A DNA stretch of 64,000 bases from an uncultured Collinsella sp. (GCA_900541175.1 UQIT01000003.1:1-64000); one strand, 5' to 3'; shown: positions 44,629 to 53,401, counted from the first letter of the stretch. The notes: generated from the letters alone by a model not told the origin. Made by a program: numbers and translations.

Positions 44629-44658
44629 GTCGGCGGACGAGGCGATGCGTCCGCCGAC
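44629..44658 (-). other. Perfect 11-bp hairpin between the permease and ssnA
   Basis: Arms gtcggcggacg (44629-44639) and its complement (44648-44658) with an 8-nt loop, 17 nt after the permease stop. It has the same loop size and position relative to the stop codon as the hairpin after ssnA. No T run. Confidence 0.55.
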
Positions 44659-44675
44659 GAATAGCACCGAATTGG

Positions 44676-46070
44676 TTACTTCTTGCTCTCGGGCAAGACC
44701 AGATCCACGGCAGCGTCCTTGGCAGCATCGATGTGCTGAGCCACGACCGGCGTCTGCGGAAGGATCAGGTTAAGGACAATGGCCATGATGGCGGTGGGGG
44801 TTACGGCATTGGAGCCGATGACGGTGGACACCCAGGCGGGCATACCCTCGCCGGCAAGGCAACCGCTGGCCATCCAGATACCCAGGCCAAAGACGACGGA
44901 GGTACCGACGATGGTGGTAGTGCGCTGCGTGAGGCCCTCGCGGGTGAACATGCGCACGCCGTTCATGGTGATGGTGCCAAAGACGCCGACGGTCGCGCCG
45001 CCGATGACGGGCTGCGGGATAGCGGAAAGGACGGCAGAGAGCTGCGGGAACAGACCGGCGATGGCAAAGACGGCCGCGATGATCACAAAGACCCACTTGT
45101 TGACGACCTTGTTGGAGCAGATGATACCCACGTTCTGGCCAAGGGCGCTGGTGGGAAGACCGCCAAGCAGGCCGCCGACCATAGAGGTGAGGCCCTGGGA
45201 CACGATAGCGCCGGAGAGCTCGCGCTCGGTGGGCATACGGTCGATGGAGCCAAGGCAGGCGGCGGAGACGTCACCGATAACCTGGATGGCAACCATGGGG
45301 AACACGACGGCGAGGGTAATGCAGACCTCGGGATCAAACTCGAGCGCGTAGGGCATGAGCTTGGGAAGGGCGAAGACCTGAGCGGTGGCGACGCTGGAGA
45401 AGTCAATCATGCCAAAGGGGATGGAGACGATCATGCCGACGATCATGCCAAAGAACACGGATCCCAGCTTGAGCGTGCCCTTGCCAAAGTTGGCGAGCGC
45501 AAAGACCACGGCGAAGGTGATAAGAGCGACGCACCAGGCCTGCGGAGTGCCCCACAGCGGCGTACCCATACCGCCGGCCATGTACTTAACGGCCGTGGGA
45601 TAGAGAGAGACGCCAATGGAGAAGATGACCGTACCGGTCACGACAGGTGGGAACAGCCACTTGATCTTGCTGTAGGCCAGACCAAAGAGGACCGCGACGG
45701 CGCCGCCGACGATCTCGCCACCCAGCAGCGCACCAAAGCTAAAGCCCGAGGCACCCATGGCCTGCAGGGCCGGCAGGAACGCGAACGAAACGCCCATGAC
45801 GATGGGCAGGCCGCCGCCGATGCGACGGAAGGGAGCGAAGGCCTGAAGGGCCGTGTCGATCGCCGAAAGAATGAGCGCGACCTGAATGATATCGGTGCTC
45901 TGCTGGCTATTAAAGCCGTAGACGCCGGCCATGATGACCGCCGGGGTAATGATACCGGCAAACGATGCCAGTACGTGCTGAAGGGCACACGGGATCATTT
46001 CCTTAACGGGAGGCATGCCTTCGCGAGTGAACAGGGCTTCAGTGCCGTTCGTAACCGTCTCCTGGGTCAT
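44676..46070 (-). CDS. NCS2-family purine/urate permease (UacT/PbuX-like)
   Basis: A 464-residue protein with about 12-14 membrane segments. It opens with PCALQHVLASFAGIITPAVI, the NCS2 start, and has GGGLPIVMGVSFAFLPAL and GLLGGLPTSALGQNVGII, where the substrate and proton residues lie. Close E. coli relatives carry xanthine or urate. First gene of the permease-ssnA-ygfK-polyferredoxin-xdhD operon. Confidence 0.92.
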   Translation of the reverse strand: MTQETVTNGTEALFTREGMPPVKEMIPCALQHVLASFAGIITPAVIMAGVYGFNSQQSTDIIQVALILSAIDTALQAFAPFRRIGGGLPIVMGVSFAFLPALQAMGASGFSFGALLGGEIVGGAVAVLFGLAYSKIKWLFPPVVTGTVIFSIGVSLYPTAVKYMAGGMGTPLWGTPQAWCVALITFAVVFALANFGKGTLKLGSVFFGMIVGMIVSIPFGMIDFSSVATAQVFALPKLMPYALEFDPEVCITLAVVFPMVAIQVIGDVSAACLGSIDRMPTERELSGAIVSQGLTSMVGGLLGGLPTSALGQNVGIICSNKVVNKWVFVIIAAVFAIAGLFPQLSAVLSAIPQPVIGGATVGVFGTITMNGVRMFTREGLTQRTTTIVGTSVVFGLGIWMASGCLAGEGMPAWVSTVIGSNAVTPTAIMAIVLNLILPQTPVVAQHIDAAKDAAVDLVLPESKK

Positions 46071-46168
46071 TTGACCACCAATCCTCGAAATAGTTGTTTT
46101 CGCATCTAACGCTCTATTGTGACGCAGTGCGGGGTTGAGGTTGTGCCTTCATTGCATATCGTATTAAA

Positions 46169-46190
46169 GATGATTCTCATTCTCAATAAT
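46169..46190. promoter_or_regulatory. Fur-box-like sequence in the divergent permease/regulator region
   Basis: The stretch gatgattctcattctcaat resembles the Fur/DtxR-type GATAATGATAATCATTATC consensus on the complementary strand (GAGAATGAGAATCATC). It is 100 bp upstream of the permease start in a 352-base AT-rich gap that also contains a ttttttgttat run. No gene is seen in the gap. Iron or manganese control of the molybdenum/iron-sulfur operon would make sense but is speculative. Confidence 0.35.
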
Positions 46191-46422
46191 AATTTTTTGT
46201 TATCAGACTATTCTTCAGCTGAAATACCGCATTTCCGCAGGTCAGAAAAGTGTCTGGTCAAAATAACATCTAACTTTTCTTTTGGTCAACCGTTTACCGC
46301 TAAATTCCTACCGTTCGTCTGCATTACGCAATGTACCTGCGGATATACGAGATGATGGGCAGCGTGTTACCATGAGAAAAAATTGTTATGAACATTTCCG
46401 ATTTCACCCAAAGGAGTTGCCC

Positions 46423-47079
46423 GTGAACGAGACCGTACGTCGCTTTTTGCCGATGGTCGATTTTCTGGAGCAGATACTCGGTAAGAACAGCGAAATCGTG
46501 CTGCACGATTTCTCGGATCCCGACCACGCCATCGTCGATATTCGCAACGGCATCGTGAGCGGCCGCAAGGTCGGCGGTCCCGCCACCGATCTGGCACTCA
46601 AGATCATGCACGACGCCAAGTATCGCGACCTGCCGTTTATTACGGGCTACGAGGGGCGCGGTGCCGGCGGCAAGACGTTGGAGTCAGCTACGTACTTTAT
46701 CCGCGAGAATGACGAGATCGTCGGTATGCTCTGCGTCAACACCGACCTCTCGACCGTGCGCTCCATCAACGCCATGGCGCAGCAGCTCATGGCGTGCTTC
46801 GACGCGGCGCCGACGCGCACGGAGCCCGCCCCTATCGAGGTCGAAAGCCTTTCGGAGTCCACCCAGGAGCTCATCGACCGCAGCATTGCCGAGTTGCTGA
46901 GCGCGCGCGGGCTGGATGTAGCGTCGCTTGGTCAGAGCGACCGCGTGGACGTCATTCGCCACCTCAACGGCAACGGGGTGTTCATGCTCAAGGGCGCCGT
47001 GGCCTGCGCTGCCACCGCGTTGGGCATCTCGGAGCCCAGCGTGTACCGCTACCTGCAAAAAGTCCGCAAGGAGGACTAA
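46423..47079 (+). CDS. YheO-like PAS/HTH transcriptional regulator (2)
   Basis: A 218-residue protein starting with GTG 46423 after AAAGGAG. The PAS part (NSEIVLHDFSDPDHAIVDIRN, GIVSGRKVGGPATDLALKIM) and the C-terminal DNA-binding part (RVDVIRHLNGNGVFMLKGA, GISEPSVYRYLQKVRKED) align with the paralogue at 25036-25689. It is divergent from the permease operon. A frame continues upstream through ATG 46372, but the GTG site has the better ribosome-binding site. Confidence 0.88.
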   Translation: MNETVRRFLPMVDFLEQILGKNSEIVLHDFSDPDHAIVDIRNGIVSGRKVGGPATDLALKIMHDAKYRDLPFITGYEGRGAGGKTLESATYFIRENDEIVGMLCVNTDLSTVRSINAMAQQLMACFDAAPTRTEPAPIEVESLSESTQELIDRSIAELLSARGLDVASLGQSDRVDVIRHLNGNGVFMLKGAVACAATALGISEPSVYRYLQKVRKED

Positions 47080-47124
47080 CGAGCAAAATGGAGCGCGGCT
47101 CCACAAGCGATTCGTCACTTGACA

Positions 47125-47162
47125 AAAGACCCTGCAGCTCGCACGCGCTGCAGGGTCTTTTT
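47125..47162 (+). terminator. Bidirectional terminator between the YheO-like gene and ridA
   Basis: A 14-bp stem (47125-47138 with 47147-47160), an 8-nt loop and T/A runs on both sides, between convergent genes. Confidence 0.9.
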
Positions 47163-47191
47163 GCATGTCATGTTTAGTTGTTGCCAACGCC

Positions 47192-47569
47192 TTAGAGAGC
47201 GGCGACGACCTCGATCTCAACCAGACCGCCAGCCGGAAGGGCGGCAACCTGGAAAGCGCTGCGCGCGGGGAACGGAGCCTCGAACTTGGAGGAGTAAATC
47301 TCGTTCACGGCGGCGAAGTCGGCGATGTCGGCCAGGTAGACCGTGGTCTTGACGACATCGGCAAACGTAGCGCCGGCGGCAGTCAGCAGAGCCTCGACGT
47401 TAGCAAGGGACTGCTTAGCCTGGGCCTCGACACCCCCGGGCAGCTTGCCGGTCGCGGGATCGATGCCCAGCTGGCCGGACAGGAACACCATGTTGCCGGT
47501 CTGGATGCCGGGGGAATACGGTCCGATGGCTGCGGGTGCGTTATCGGAAGACACGACGGTCTTGCTCAT
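47192..47569 (-). CDS. ridA: RidA family enamine/imine deaminase
   Basis: A 125-residue protein: SSDNAPAAIGPYSPGIQTGN, the catalytic Arg segment PARSAFQVAALP, and GGLVEIEVVAAL. RidA hydrolyses reactive 2-aminoacrylate, the product formed by PLP lyases such as YgeX, so its place beside the purine genes is functionally sensible. ATG 47569 follows AAGGAG. Confidence 0.95.
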   Translation of the reverse strand: MSKTVVSSDNAPAAIGPYSPGIQTGNMVFLSGQLGIDPATGKLPGGVEAQAKQSLANVEALLTAAGATFADVVKTTVYLADIADFAAVNEIYSSKFEAPFPARSAFQVAALPAGGLVEIEVVAAL

Positions 47570-47869
47570 GTTTATCTCCTTACGATCAGTTGAGAAAGCG
47601 TGAGCGCGGCGTTCACACCGGGAGGCACAGTTCGGTCTGAACACCGCGCTTGATTGGGATAGTACTCAAGGTTTCCGCGCGATGCAAGATTATTATCACG
47701 TTGCGAGAATATTTTATCGTCCAACGGTTTCCCTGGACCGCTGAACGGTTCTCCACGGGGTCAGCCAGCCCAAGCTGCTGAAGACTTTATCCCGCTTGGA
47801 GCACGGGCATCGTCCATCGCGACGGCGCCACTATACTTTTGAGTATCTGAGCATTTTGAAAGGCAGGAT

Positions 47870-50365
47870 ATGACCGCAACCGCCAGTCGAACCACCAACC
47901 GCAGACCCGAGCTTTTGGCGCCCGCCGGAGGGCCCGAGCCCTTTGCCGCCGCACTCGCCGCCGGGGCAGACGCCATCTACTGCGGCATGGGCAGCTTCAA
48001 CGCACGCCGCAAGGCCACCAACTTTACCGACGAGGCCTTTGAGCAGGCCTGCCGCGCCGCGCATCTGGCCGGCTCGCGCGTCTACGTCACGGTCAACATC
48101 GTCATCAAGGAATCCGAGATGAGCGATGCGCTGCAGCTCGTCCGTCGCTGCTCCACGCTGGGTGCCGACGCCTTCATCATCCAGGACTGGGGCCTGTTCT
48201 TTGAGGTCAAGCGCACCATGCCCGGCATCGAGACGCATATCTCGACCCAGGCGAACATCCACGACGACCGCGGAACCCTTTGGTGCCGCGAGCAGGGCGC
48301 CGACCGCGTGACCCTCTCGCGCGAGCTTTCCATCGACGAGATTGCCGCCATTCACGATGCCGCGCCCGATGTGGACCTTGAGGTCTTTAGCCATGGCGCC
48401 ATCTGCTTTTGCTACTCTGGCCTGTGTCTGCTTTCGAGCTTTGCCATGGCGGGACGATCGGCCAACCGTGGCATGTGCGCCCAGCCCTGCCGCTTGCCCT
48501 ACGAGCTGATCGACGAGAACGGTCGCGCGCTCTCCCCCGCCGGCCGCGAGCGTGCGCTATGCCCACGCGACACCAACACCTCACAGCTTGTTCGCCGCCT
48601 GTATGACGCCGGCGCCGCGTCGCTCAAGCTCGAGGGCCGCATGAAGGCGCCCGATTACGTGTACTCCATCGTCGATGTGTACCGTCACCAGATTGACGAT
48701 ATGCTGGCCGATGTTTCGACCTCCAAGGATGAGGATGCAGCCCGCCAGCGCCAGCTCAAGCGCTGCTTTAATCGCGACTTCACGCACGCCTACCAGAATG
48801 GCACCTCGGGCGACGAGATGATGAGCTACGAGCGCTCCAACAACCGCGGCCAGATTGTGGGCACGGTGCTGGGCAGCCGTCTGGCCAACCGCGATGTGCG
48901 CGGGCTCAAGCCCGACGATCGCCGTCGCCGCGCCGCCATCGCCCGCATTGAGCTGTTTGAGCCCGTTGGCAAGGGCGACCTGCTGGAGCTTCGCCACGAT
49001 AACGAATTTGACCAGTTCCTGACCACCATTTCCGCCGATGATGCCGCCGCGGGCGACATCATCGAATGCCGCGTGCCCCGCAGCATGCCCGAGGGTTGCC
49101 GCGTCCGCGTGATTCGCAGTCAGCGTGCCATCGACGCCGCCGGCGCCGCGCTCAAGCGCGATGTGCTGCGCCGCCGAGCTGTTGACGTGTCCGTCGTGGC
49201 GCGCCTAGGCGAGCCATTTACTGTCACACTCACCTGCTGTGACAACCCCGCGCTCACCGCCACCGCCACGGGCTTCACCGTCGAGGCCGCCAAGACCCGC
49301 GCCGTCGAGGCGGCAGACCTGGTTGAGCATGTGGGCCGCATGGGCTCCTCGCCCTTTGAAGCAGCGAGCTTTGATGTGGCACTCGATAAGGGCTGCGGTA
49401 TGAGCTTTTCCGCCGTGCACAAGGTGCGCGCCGCCGCTTGTAAGGCGCTGGAAGAGGCCATTCTGGCACCGTACGAGGAGCGCGCGAAAACGCTCGAGCT
49501 GCCGGCGATTGTAACCAGTGATTCCCGCCCCGCGCCCGAGCACTACCGCGATGAGCCGCAGATCTGCGCCACCGTCACCTCGCTCGAGGCCGCCGAAGCC
49601 GCTCGCGCCGAGGGTGCAACGCGCATCTATATGACCACCGATGCGCTCGAGGCCGCCGGTGTCTCCCCCGCCGATGCATTTGAGCAGGACATCGTACCCG
49701 TACTCGACGAGGTCTGCCGCGCCCTTGACCACGTACGCGTCGATCCCTGGATCAATGCCGGAGCCACCGTCGCCGTCGGCAATATCTCCGAGCTCGCCGT
49801 AGCCGCGCATGCCGGCGCCACGGCCGAGATTCGCTCTTGCCTGCCGGTGCACAACACGCCCTGCATGGAGGCGCTTGCCGAGCGCGGAGCCGGTGCGTTT
49901 TGGCTCTCGCCCGAGATTACGCTCGACGAGATTGTCTCGCTCGGCGCCGCCGCGCCCGCGGCTCTGGGCATCACCGTCTTTGGCCGCCCGCGCGTTATGA
50001 CGAGCGAGCACTGCATCCTGCAGGTGGCCAATGGCTGCATCCACGATTGCGCCAACTGCCGCCTGCGCGCCCGCAAGCTGTCGCTCAAGAATATCGACGG
50101 CAAGGTCATGCCCGTGCGCACCGACATCCATGGCCGCTCTCGCTTGTACGATGCCTACCCCATCGACCTTACGCCGCAGGTACCGCAGTTGCTCGACGCC
50201 GGCGTCCGTCGTCTTATGGTCGACGGAACCTTGTTCGAGGCCGATGAGATTGGTCGTGCCGTCGCTCGCGTCCGTCGCGCCGTCGAGGCAGCTCAAGCCG
50301 GCCGCAAGCCCGCCGCCCGTCTGCGCGGAGCAACCTCGGGCTGCATGTTTGTGGGAATTAGCTAA
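47870..50365 (+). CDS. Peptidase U32 family protein, long form
   Basis: An 831-residue protein. The N-terminal U32 core has RPELLAPAGGPEPFAAALAAG and the signature FSHGAICFCYSGLCLLSS, followed by SANRGMCAQPCRLPY, whose Cys residues can hold an iron-sulfur cluster. KLEGRMKAPDYV is also typical. The C-terminal 400 residues include a DUF3656-like part and CILQVANGCIHDCANCRLR. E. coli relatives RlhA and TrhP hydroxylate rRNA and tRNA. It is followed after 15 nt by a pseudouridine synthase, another RNA-modifying enzyme. Confidence 0.9.
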   Translation: MTATASRTTNRRPELLAPAGGPEPFAAALAAGADAIYCGMGSFNARRKATNFTDEAFEQACRAAHLAGSRVYVTVNIVIKESEMSDALQLVRRCSTLGADAFIIQDWGLFFEVKRTMPGIETHISTQANIHDDRGTLWCREQGADRVTLSRELSIDEIAAIHDAAPDVDLEVFSHGAICFCYSGLCLLSSFAMAGRSANRGMCAQPCRLPYELIDENGRALSPAGRERALCPRDTNTSQLVRRLYDAGAASLKLEGRMKAPDYVYSIVDVYRHQIDDMLADVSTSKDEDAARQRQLKRCFNRDFTHAYQNGTSGDEMMSYERSNNRGQIVGTVLGSRLANRDVRGLKPDDRRRRAAIARIELFEPVGKGDLLELRHDNEFDQFLTTISADDAAAGDIIECRVPRSMPEGCRVRVIRSQRAIDAAGAALKRDVLRRRAVDVSVVARLGEPFTVTLTCCDNPALTATATGFTVEAAKTRAVEAADLVEHVGRMGSSPFEAASFDVALDKGCGMSFSAVHKVRAAACKALEEAILAPYEERAKTLELPAIVTSDSRPAPEHYRDEPQICATVTSLEAAEAARAEGATRIYMTTDALEAAGVSPADAFEQDIVPVLDEVCRALDHVRVDPWINAGATVAVGNISELAVAAHAGATAEIRSCLPVHNTPCMEALAERGAGAFWLSPEITLDEIVSLGAAAPAALGITVFGRPRVMTSEHCILQVANGCIHDCANCRLRARKLSLKNIDGKVMPVRTDIHGRSRLYDAYPIDLTPQVPQLLDAGVRRLMVDGTLFEADEIGRAVARVRRAVEAAQAGRKPAARLRGATSGCMFVGIS

Positions 50366-50380
50366 CCGAAAGGCTTACAC

Positions 50381-51040
50381 GTGAACGAAGAACCTCAAGT
50401 CCTCTACTGCGACGCCTGGCTCATGGCCATCGACAAGCCCGCCGGCATGATCGTCCACGGCGACGGCACCGGCGAGCGCACGCTCACCGACTACGCCAGC
50501 GACCTGCTGCTGGCGATGGGCGACGGCTTTGCCGCGACCGACATGCAGCCGCTCAATCGCCTGGACCGTGACACCACCGGCGTGGTGCTGTTCTCGCTCG
50601 ACAAGCAGACGCAGCCCGCCTTTGACCAGATGATTATCGACCACGCTTTCGAAAAGCACTACCTGGCGCTCGCCGAGGGCAAAATCGACTGGAACGAAAA
50701 GCTCATCGACAAGCCCATCGCCCGCGACCGTCACGACAGCCGAAAGATGCGCGTCGGCGCCAGCGGCAAGCCGTCTCAAACGCGCGTCAAGGTGCTCAAA
50801 CGTCTTAAGAGCCGTCGTGGCCTGCCCACGCGCTCGTATATCGATGTCGAGTTGCTCACCGGCCGCAAGCATCAAATCCGTGTGCATCTGGCGAGCGAGC
50901 GTCATCCCCTGGTTGGCGACGACCTGTACGGAACGCCGCGCCCCTGCGGCCTGATGCTCCACGCCCACAGCGCGTCCTTCACGCATCCCGTAACCGGCGA
51001 GCACATCCACATCGAAGCCCCCTGCCCCTGGGAGCCCTAA
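50381..51040 (+). CDS. RluA-family RNA pseudouridine synthase
   Basis: A 219-residue protein. Catalytic Asp lies in PLNRLDRDTTGVVLF. AIDKPAGMIVHG and LLTGRKHQIRVHLAS are the other two family motifs. No S4 domain is present, so it is the short RluA/RluE-like form. Its RNA target cannot be named from the sequence. It forms an operon with the U32 gene. Confidence 0.92.
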   Translation: MNEEPQVLYCDAWLMAIDKPAGMIVHGDGTGERTLTDYASDLLLAMGDGFAATDMQPLNRLDRDTTGVVLFSLDKQTQPAFDQMIIDHAFEKHYLALAEGKIDWNEKLIDKPIARDRHDSRKMRVGASGKPSQTRVKVLKRLKSRRGLPTRSYIDVELLTGRKHQIRVHLASERHPLVGDDLYGTPRPCGLMLHAHSASFTHPVTGEHIHIEAPCPWEP

Positions 51041-51083
51041 AGCCTGCCGAAAAGGAACAGGTTTATTTTGGATGGTTTTATCT

Positions 51084-51145
51084 GGGCAAACGTCAAAACC
51101 ACCACATAGGTTCCTACCCCTTCGCGGTGGTTTTGGCGTTTGCCC
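51084..51145. repeat. Long palindrome between convergent genes
   Basis: Arms of 20 bp (51084-51103 and 51126-51145) with one mismatch and a 22-bp loop. The arm begins gggcaaacgtcaaaacc. It lies between the stops of the pseudouridine synthase and deoR genes and has no T run. The sequence differs from the family at 15646 and 18444. Confidence 0.6.
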
Positions 51146-51156
51146 GTCCCCTGCTG

Positions 51157-51903
51157 TTAGACCGTGATGACGTTGTCCATTGCCCGGTACTTGGCGGGGA
51201 CATCGCCTGCGGTAATAATCGTTGCGTCACGGAAGTCCGCGAACTTGACGGGCGCCACCATGCCAAATTTACTGGCGTCCGAGATTACGAAGCGCTTGGC
51301 CGTATGGCGCATCGAGATACGCTTTACTTGCGCCTCCTCGATATCGGGCGCCGTGAAGCCCTGCTCGGCGGCAATGCCGTTAGAGCCCCAAAAGCCACAG
51401 TTGAAGTTGTAGCGGTCTAAGGTTGCCAAGGCATCGGGGCCAACGAGCGCCTCGGTCTCGGGTTTGAGCTCGCCGCCCAGCACCACGATACGCATGCCGC
51501 GCAAAGCAAGGCGTTGGGCATGGAGCACGGAATCGGTCACATAGGTGACATCTTCAAGGTGTGGAAGATGCTCGATGAGCCTGAGCGTCGTCGAACCCGA
51601 GTCGATGTATACAAAGCTCTCGGGCTCCACAAGTGCCGCCGCACGGGCGCAGATACGCTCCTTGTCGTCGTTATGGAGGTCGCTGCGCTCATTAAGCGTT
51701 AGGTCGCGCGTCACGTGCGCGCGCTCAAGACTCGTCGCGCCACCGTGGACCTTGGCGATGCGGTGCGCTCGGTCGAGCGTCTGCAGATCGCGCCGAATGG
51801 TAGACGCCGTCACGCCCAGGGCTTCGGCAAGCTCCGGCACGGTAACCGAGCCGGCCTGCTGAACCATCGACACGATCGCGTTGAGCCTATCTTCCGCTAG
51901 CAT
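51157..51903 (-). CDS. DeoR-family transcriptional regulator
   Basis: A 248-residue protein. The N-terminal HTH has VTVPELAEALGVTASTIRRDL. The C-terminal sugar-phosphate sensor has YIDSGSTTLRLIEHL and GGELKPETEALVGPDAL. Family members sense a phosphorylated sugar and repress their own operon. It starts three bases after the oxidoreductase stop, so both form one operon. Confidence 0.92.
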   Translation of the reverse strand: MLAEDRLNAIVSMVQQAGSVTVPELAEALGVTASTIRRDLQTLDRAHRIAKVHGGATSLERAHVTRDLTLNERSDLHNDDKERICARAAALVEPESFVYIDSGSTTLRLIEHLPHLEDVTYVTDSVLHAQRLALRGMRIVVLGGELKPETEALVGPDALATLDRYNFNCGFWGSNGIAAEQGFTAPDIEEAQVKRISMRHTAKRFVISDASKFGMVAPVKFADFRDATIITAGDVPAKYRAMDNVITV

Positions 51904-51906
51904 CGC

Positions 51907-52986
51907 TTACTCCTCCTCGGGGTACACGACTCCCCAGTCGGCGCGAAGCTTGGTCATAAGCTTCATAACATCAGAAGCATAATCCAGCAGCTCGCGCTTG
52001 GAGTCGTCGCCGGCAACGGCCTTCTCAAGATCGGCCATCTCATAGCAAAGGGCGTACGCCTCGGTGCCGGCATGGACCTCCTCGCGGTGGCCGTCCGCAG
52101 TCCACACGATGGTCGCGTGATCGGCGCGCGGATACTCGTTGACCTCGATGTAGCACTTATCGAAGCTGATAACCGAGCGCTTGGGCTGCTTGGAGTGGAG
52201 CGTGAGGCTCACAACACCCAGCTGCTGCTCGGCATTACGGCAGACGATGCCGCCCGCAACGTCAACGCCGGTCTCGCAGGTGTTGCCCAGCGAAATGACC
52301 TCAGCGGGCTGGCTTGCCATAAAGAAGCGCATAACGGACAGGGCATAGACGCCAATATCGAGCATGGCACCGCCAGCAAGGTTGCGATTGTAGAAGCGGT
52401 TGGTCAGGTCACCGTACTCCTTGTAGCTACCAAAGTTGAGCTGGGCAAGGTTCATGCGGCCAAACTCACCGGCATCCATGCGGCGGTGCAGCTCTTGATA
52501 CAAGGGCATGTGAAGCACCGTGGTGGCGTCCATAAGGACCACGTTGTGCTCGTCGGCGATGGCACGCGCCTCGTCGAGCTCAGCGGAATTGAGGGTAATG
52601 GCCTTCTCGCAGAGTACGTGCTTGCCAGCTGCCAGAGCGGCGCGCAGGTAGGTGATATGCGTGTTGTGCGGGGTGGTGATATAGATCGCATCGATGTTCG
52701 GATCGGCATAGAGGTCCTCGACCGTTTCATAGACCTTCTCGATGCCATACTGCTCAGCAAAAGCCTGAGCCTTGGACAGCGTACGGTTGGCGACACCCGC
52801 AAGCTTGCGGCCGGCCAGCGCGAGGGACTGGGCCATTTGGTTGGCGATAACGCCGCAACCGATCACAGCCCAACGAAGCTCGGGAGCCGTAAAGATATCA
52901 TCGGGGAACGGCTTATCCTGGACCGAAGCGAACGCTGCTTTTGCGGCTGCCGCGGAGTCGAGTGGAGCCTGCTTGCAATCTGCCAT
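51907..52986 (-). CDS. Gfo/Idh/MocA-family oxidoreductase
   Basis: A 359-residue NAD(P)-dependent dehydrogenase. The Rossmann motif is WAVIGCGVIANQMAQSLAL. HVLCEKAITLNSAE corresponds to the conserved EKP segment, and the C-terminal domain has GGAMLDIGVYALSVMRFF. ATG 52986 follows AGGAGG. The substrate is probably a sugar or cyclitol; the DeoR regulator behind it agrees with sugar metabolism. Confidence 0.9.
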   Translation of the reverse strand: MADCKQAPLDSAAAAKAAFASVQDKPFPDDIFTAPELRWAVIGCGVIANQMAQSLALAGRKLAGVANRTLSKAQAFAEQYGIEKVYETVEDLYADPNIDAIYITTPHNTHITYLRAALAAGKHVLCEKAITLNSAELDEARAIADEHNVVLMDATTVLHMPLYQELHRRMDAGEFGRMNLAQLNFGSYKEYGDLTNRFYNRNLAGGAMLDIGVYALSVMRFFMASQPAEVISLGNTCETGVDVAGGIVCRNAEQQLGVVSLTLHSKQPKRSVISFDKCYIEVNEYPRADHATIVWTADGHREEVHAGTEAYALCYEMADLEKAVAGDDSKRELLDYASDVMKLMTKLRADWGVVYPEEE

Positions 52987-53122
52987 ATGTGCCTCCTGAA
53001 TCATCGGAAGTCCTTCATTTCTAACAACCCTATATTCGCACAATTGCGCGCGTATCTGCTCGTGTTCGCGTGTTTATTTGCTTATCGGTCATTATTTAGC
53101 CATAGTTGGCAGATGTTTGCGC

Positions 53123-53154
53123 GGCTATGCGCATTATCGCGCAAGGCTATGCGC
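53123..53154. promoter_or_regulatory. Direct repeats upstream of the oxidoreductase-deoR operon
   Basis: The 10-mer ggctatgcgc occurs at 53123-53132 and 53145-53154, 22 bp apart (two helical turns), in a run of tgcgca-like sequences 140 bp upstream of the operon start. DeoR-family proteins often bind such repeats. The rest of the 475-base gap (52987-53461) holds the repeat and terminator listed next; no gene is seen. Confidence 0.45.
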
Positions 53155-53313
53155 GTAAATGCGCATGCGACAATCCTTGTGAAACATAAAGGGGCGGAAC
53201 ACCAAAGCCCTAAAAGACAGAGCCAGCTGTATTACCTCACCCCTCTGGGGGCACCAGACATCAAAGGACCGTCCCAAACTGCCGGCACATAGAGACTGTC
53301 CTCCAACGACTGG

Positions 53314-53391
53314 TCATTTAAGTCTGTCCCCAATGAATGGTCCCCAATGAATGCCAAGCGACTTCCACTCATTTAAGTCTGTCCCCAATGA
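53314..53391. repeat. Two 23-bp direct repeats
   Basis: An identical 23-mer starting tcatttaagtctgtcccc occurs at 53314-53336 and 53369-53391; a partial copy (ggtccccaatga) lies between them. Each copy has tcatt and aatga at its ends. They sit at the right border of the 38-kb stretch between the two ribosomal operon halves. Confidence 0.65.
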
Positions 53392-53401
53392 GTAGGGATA
53401 G

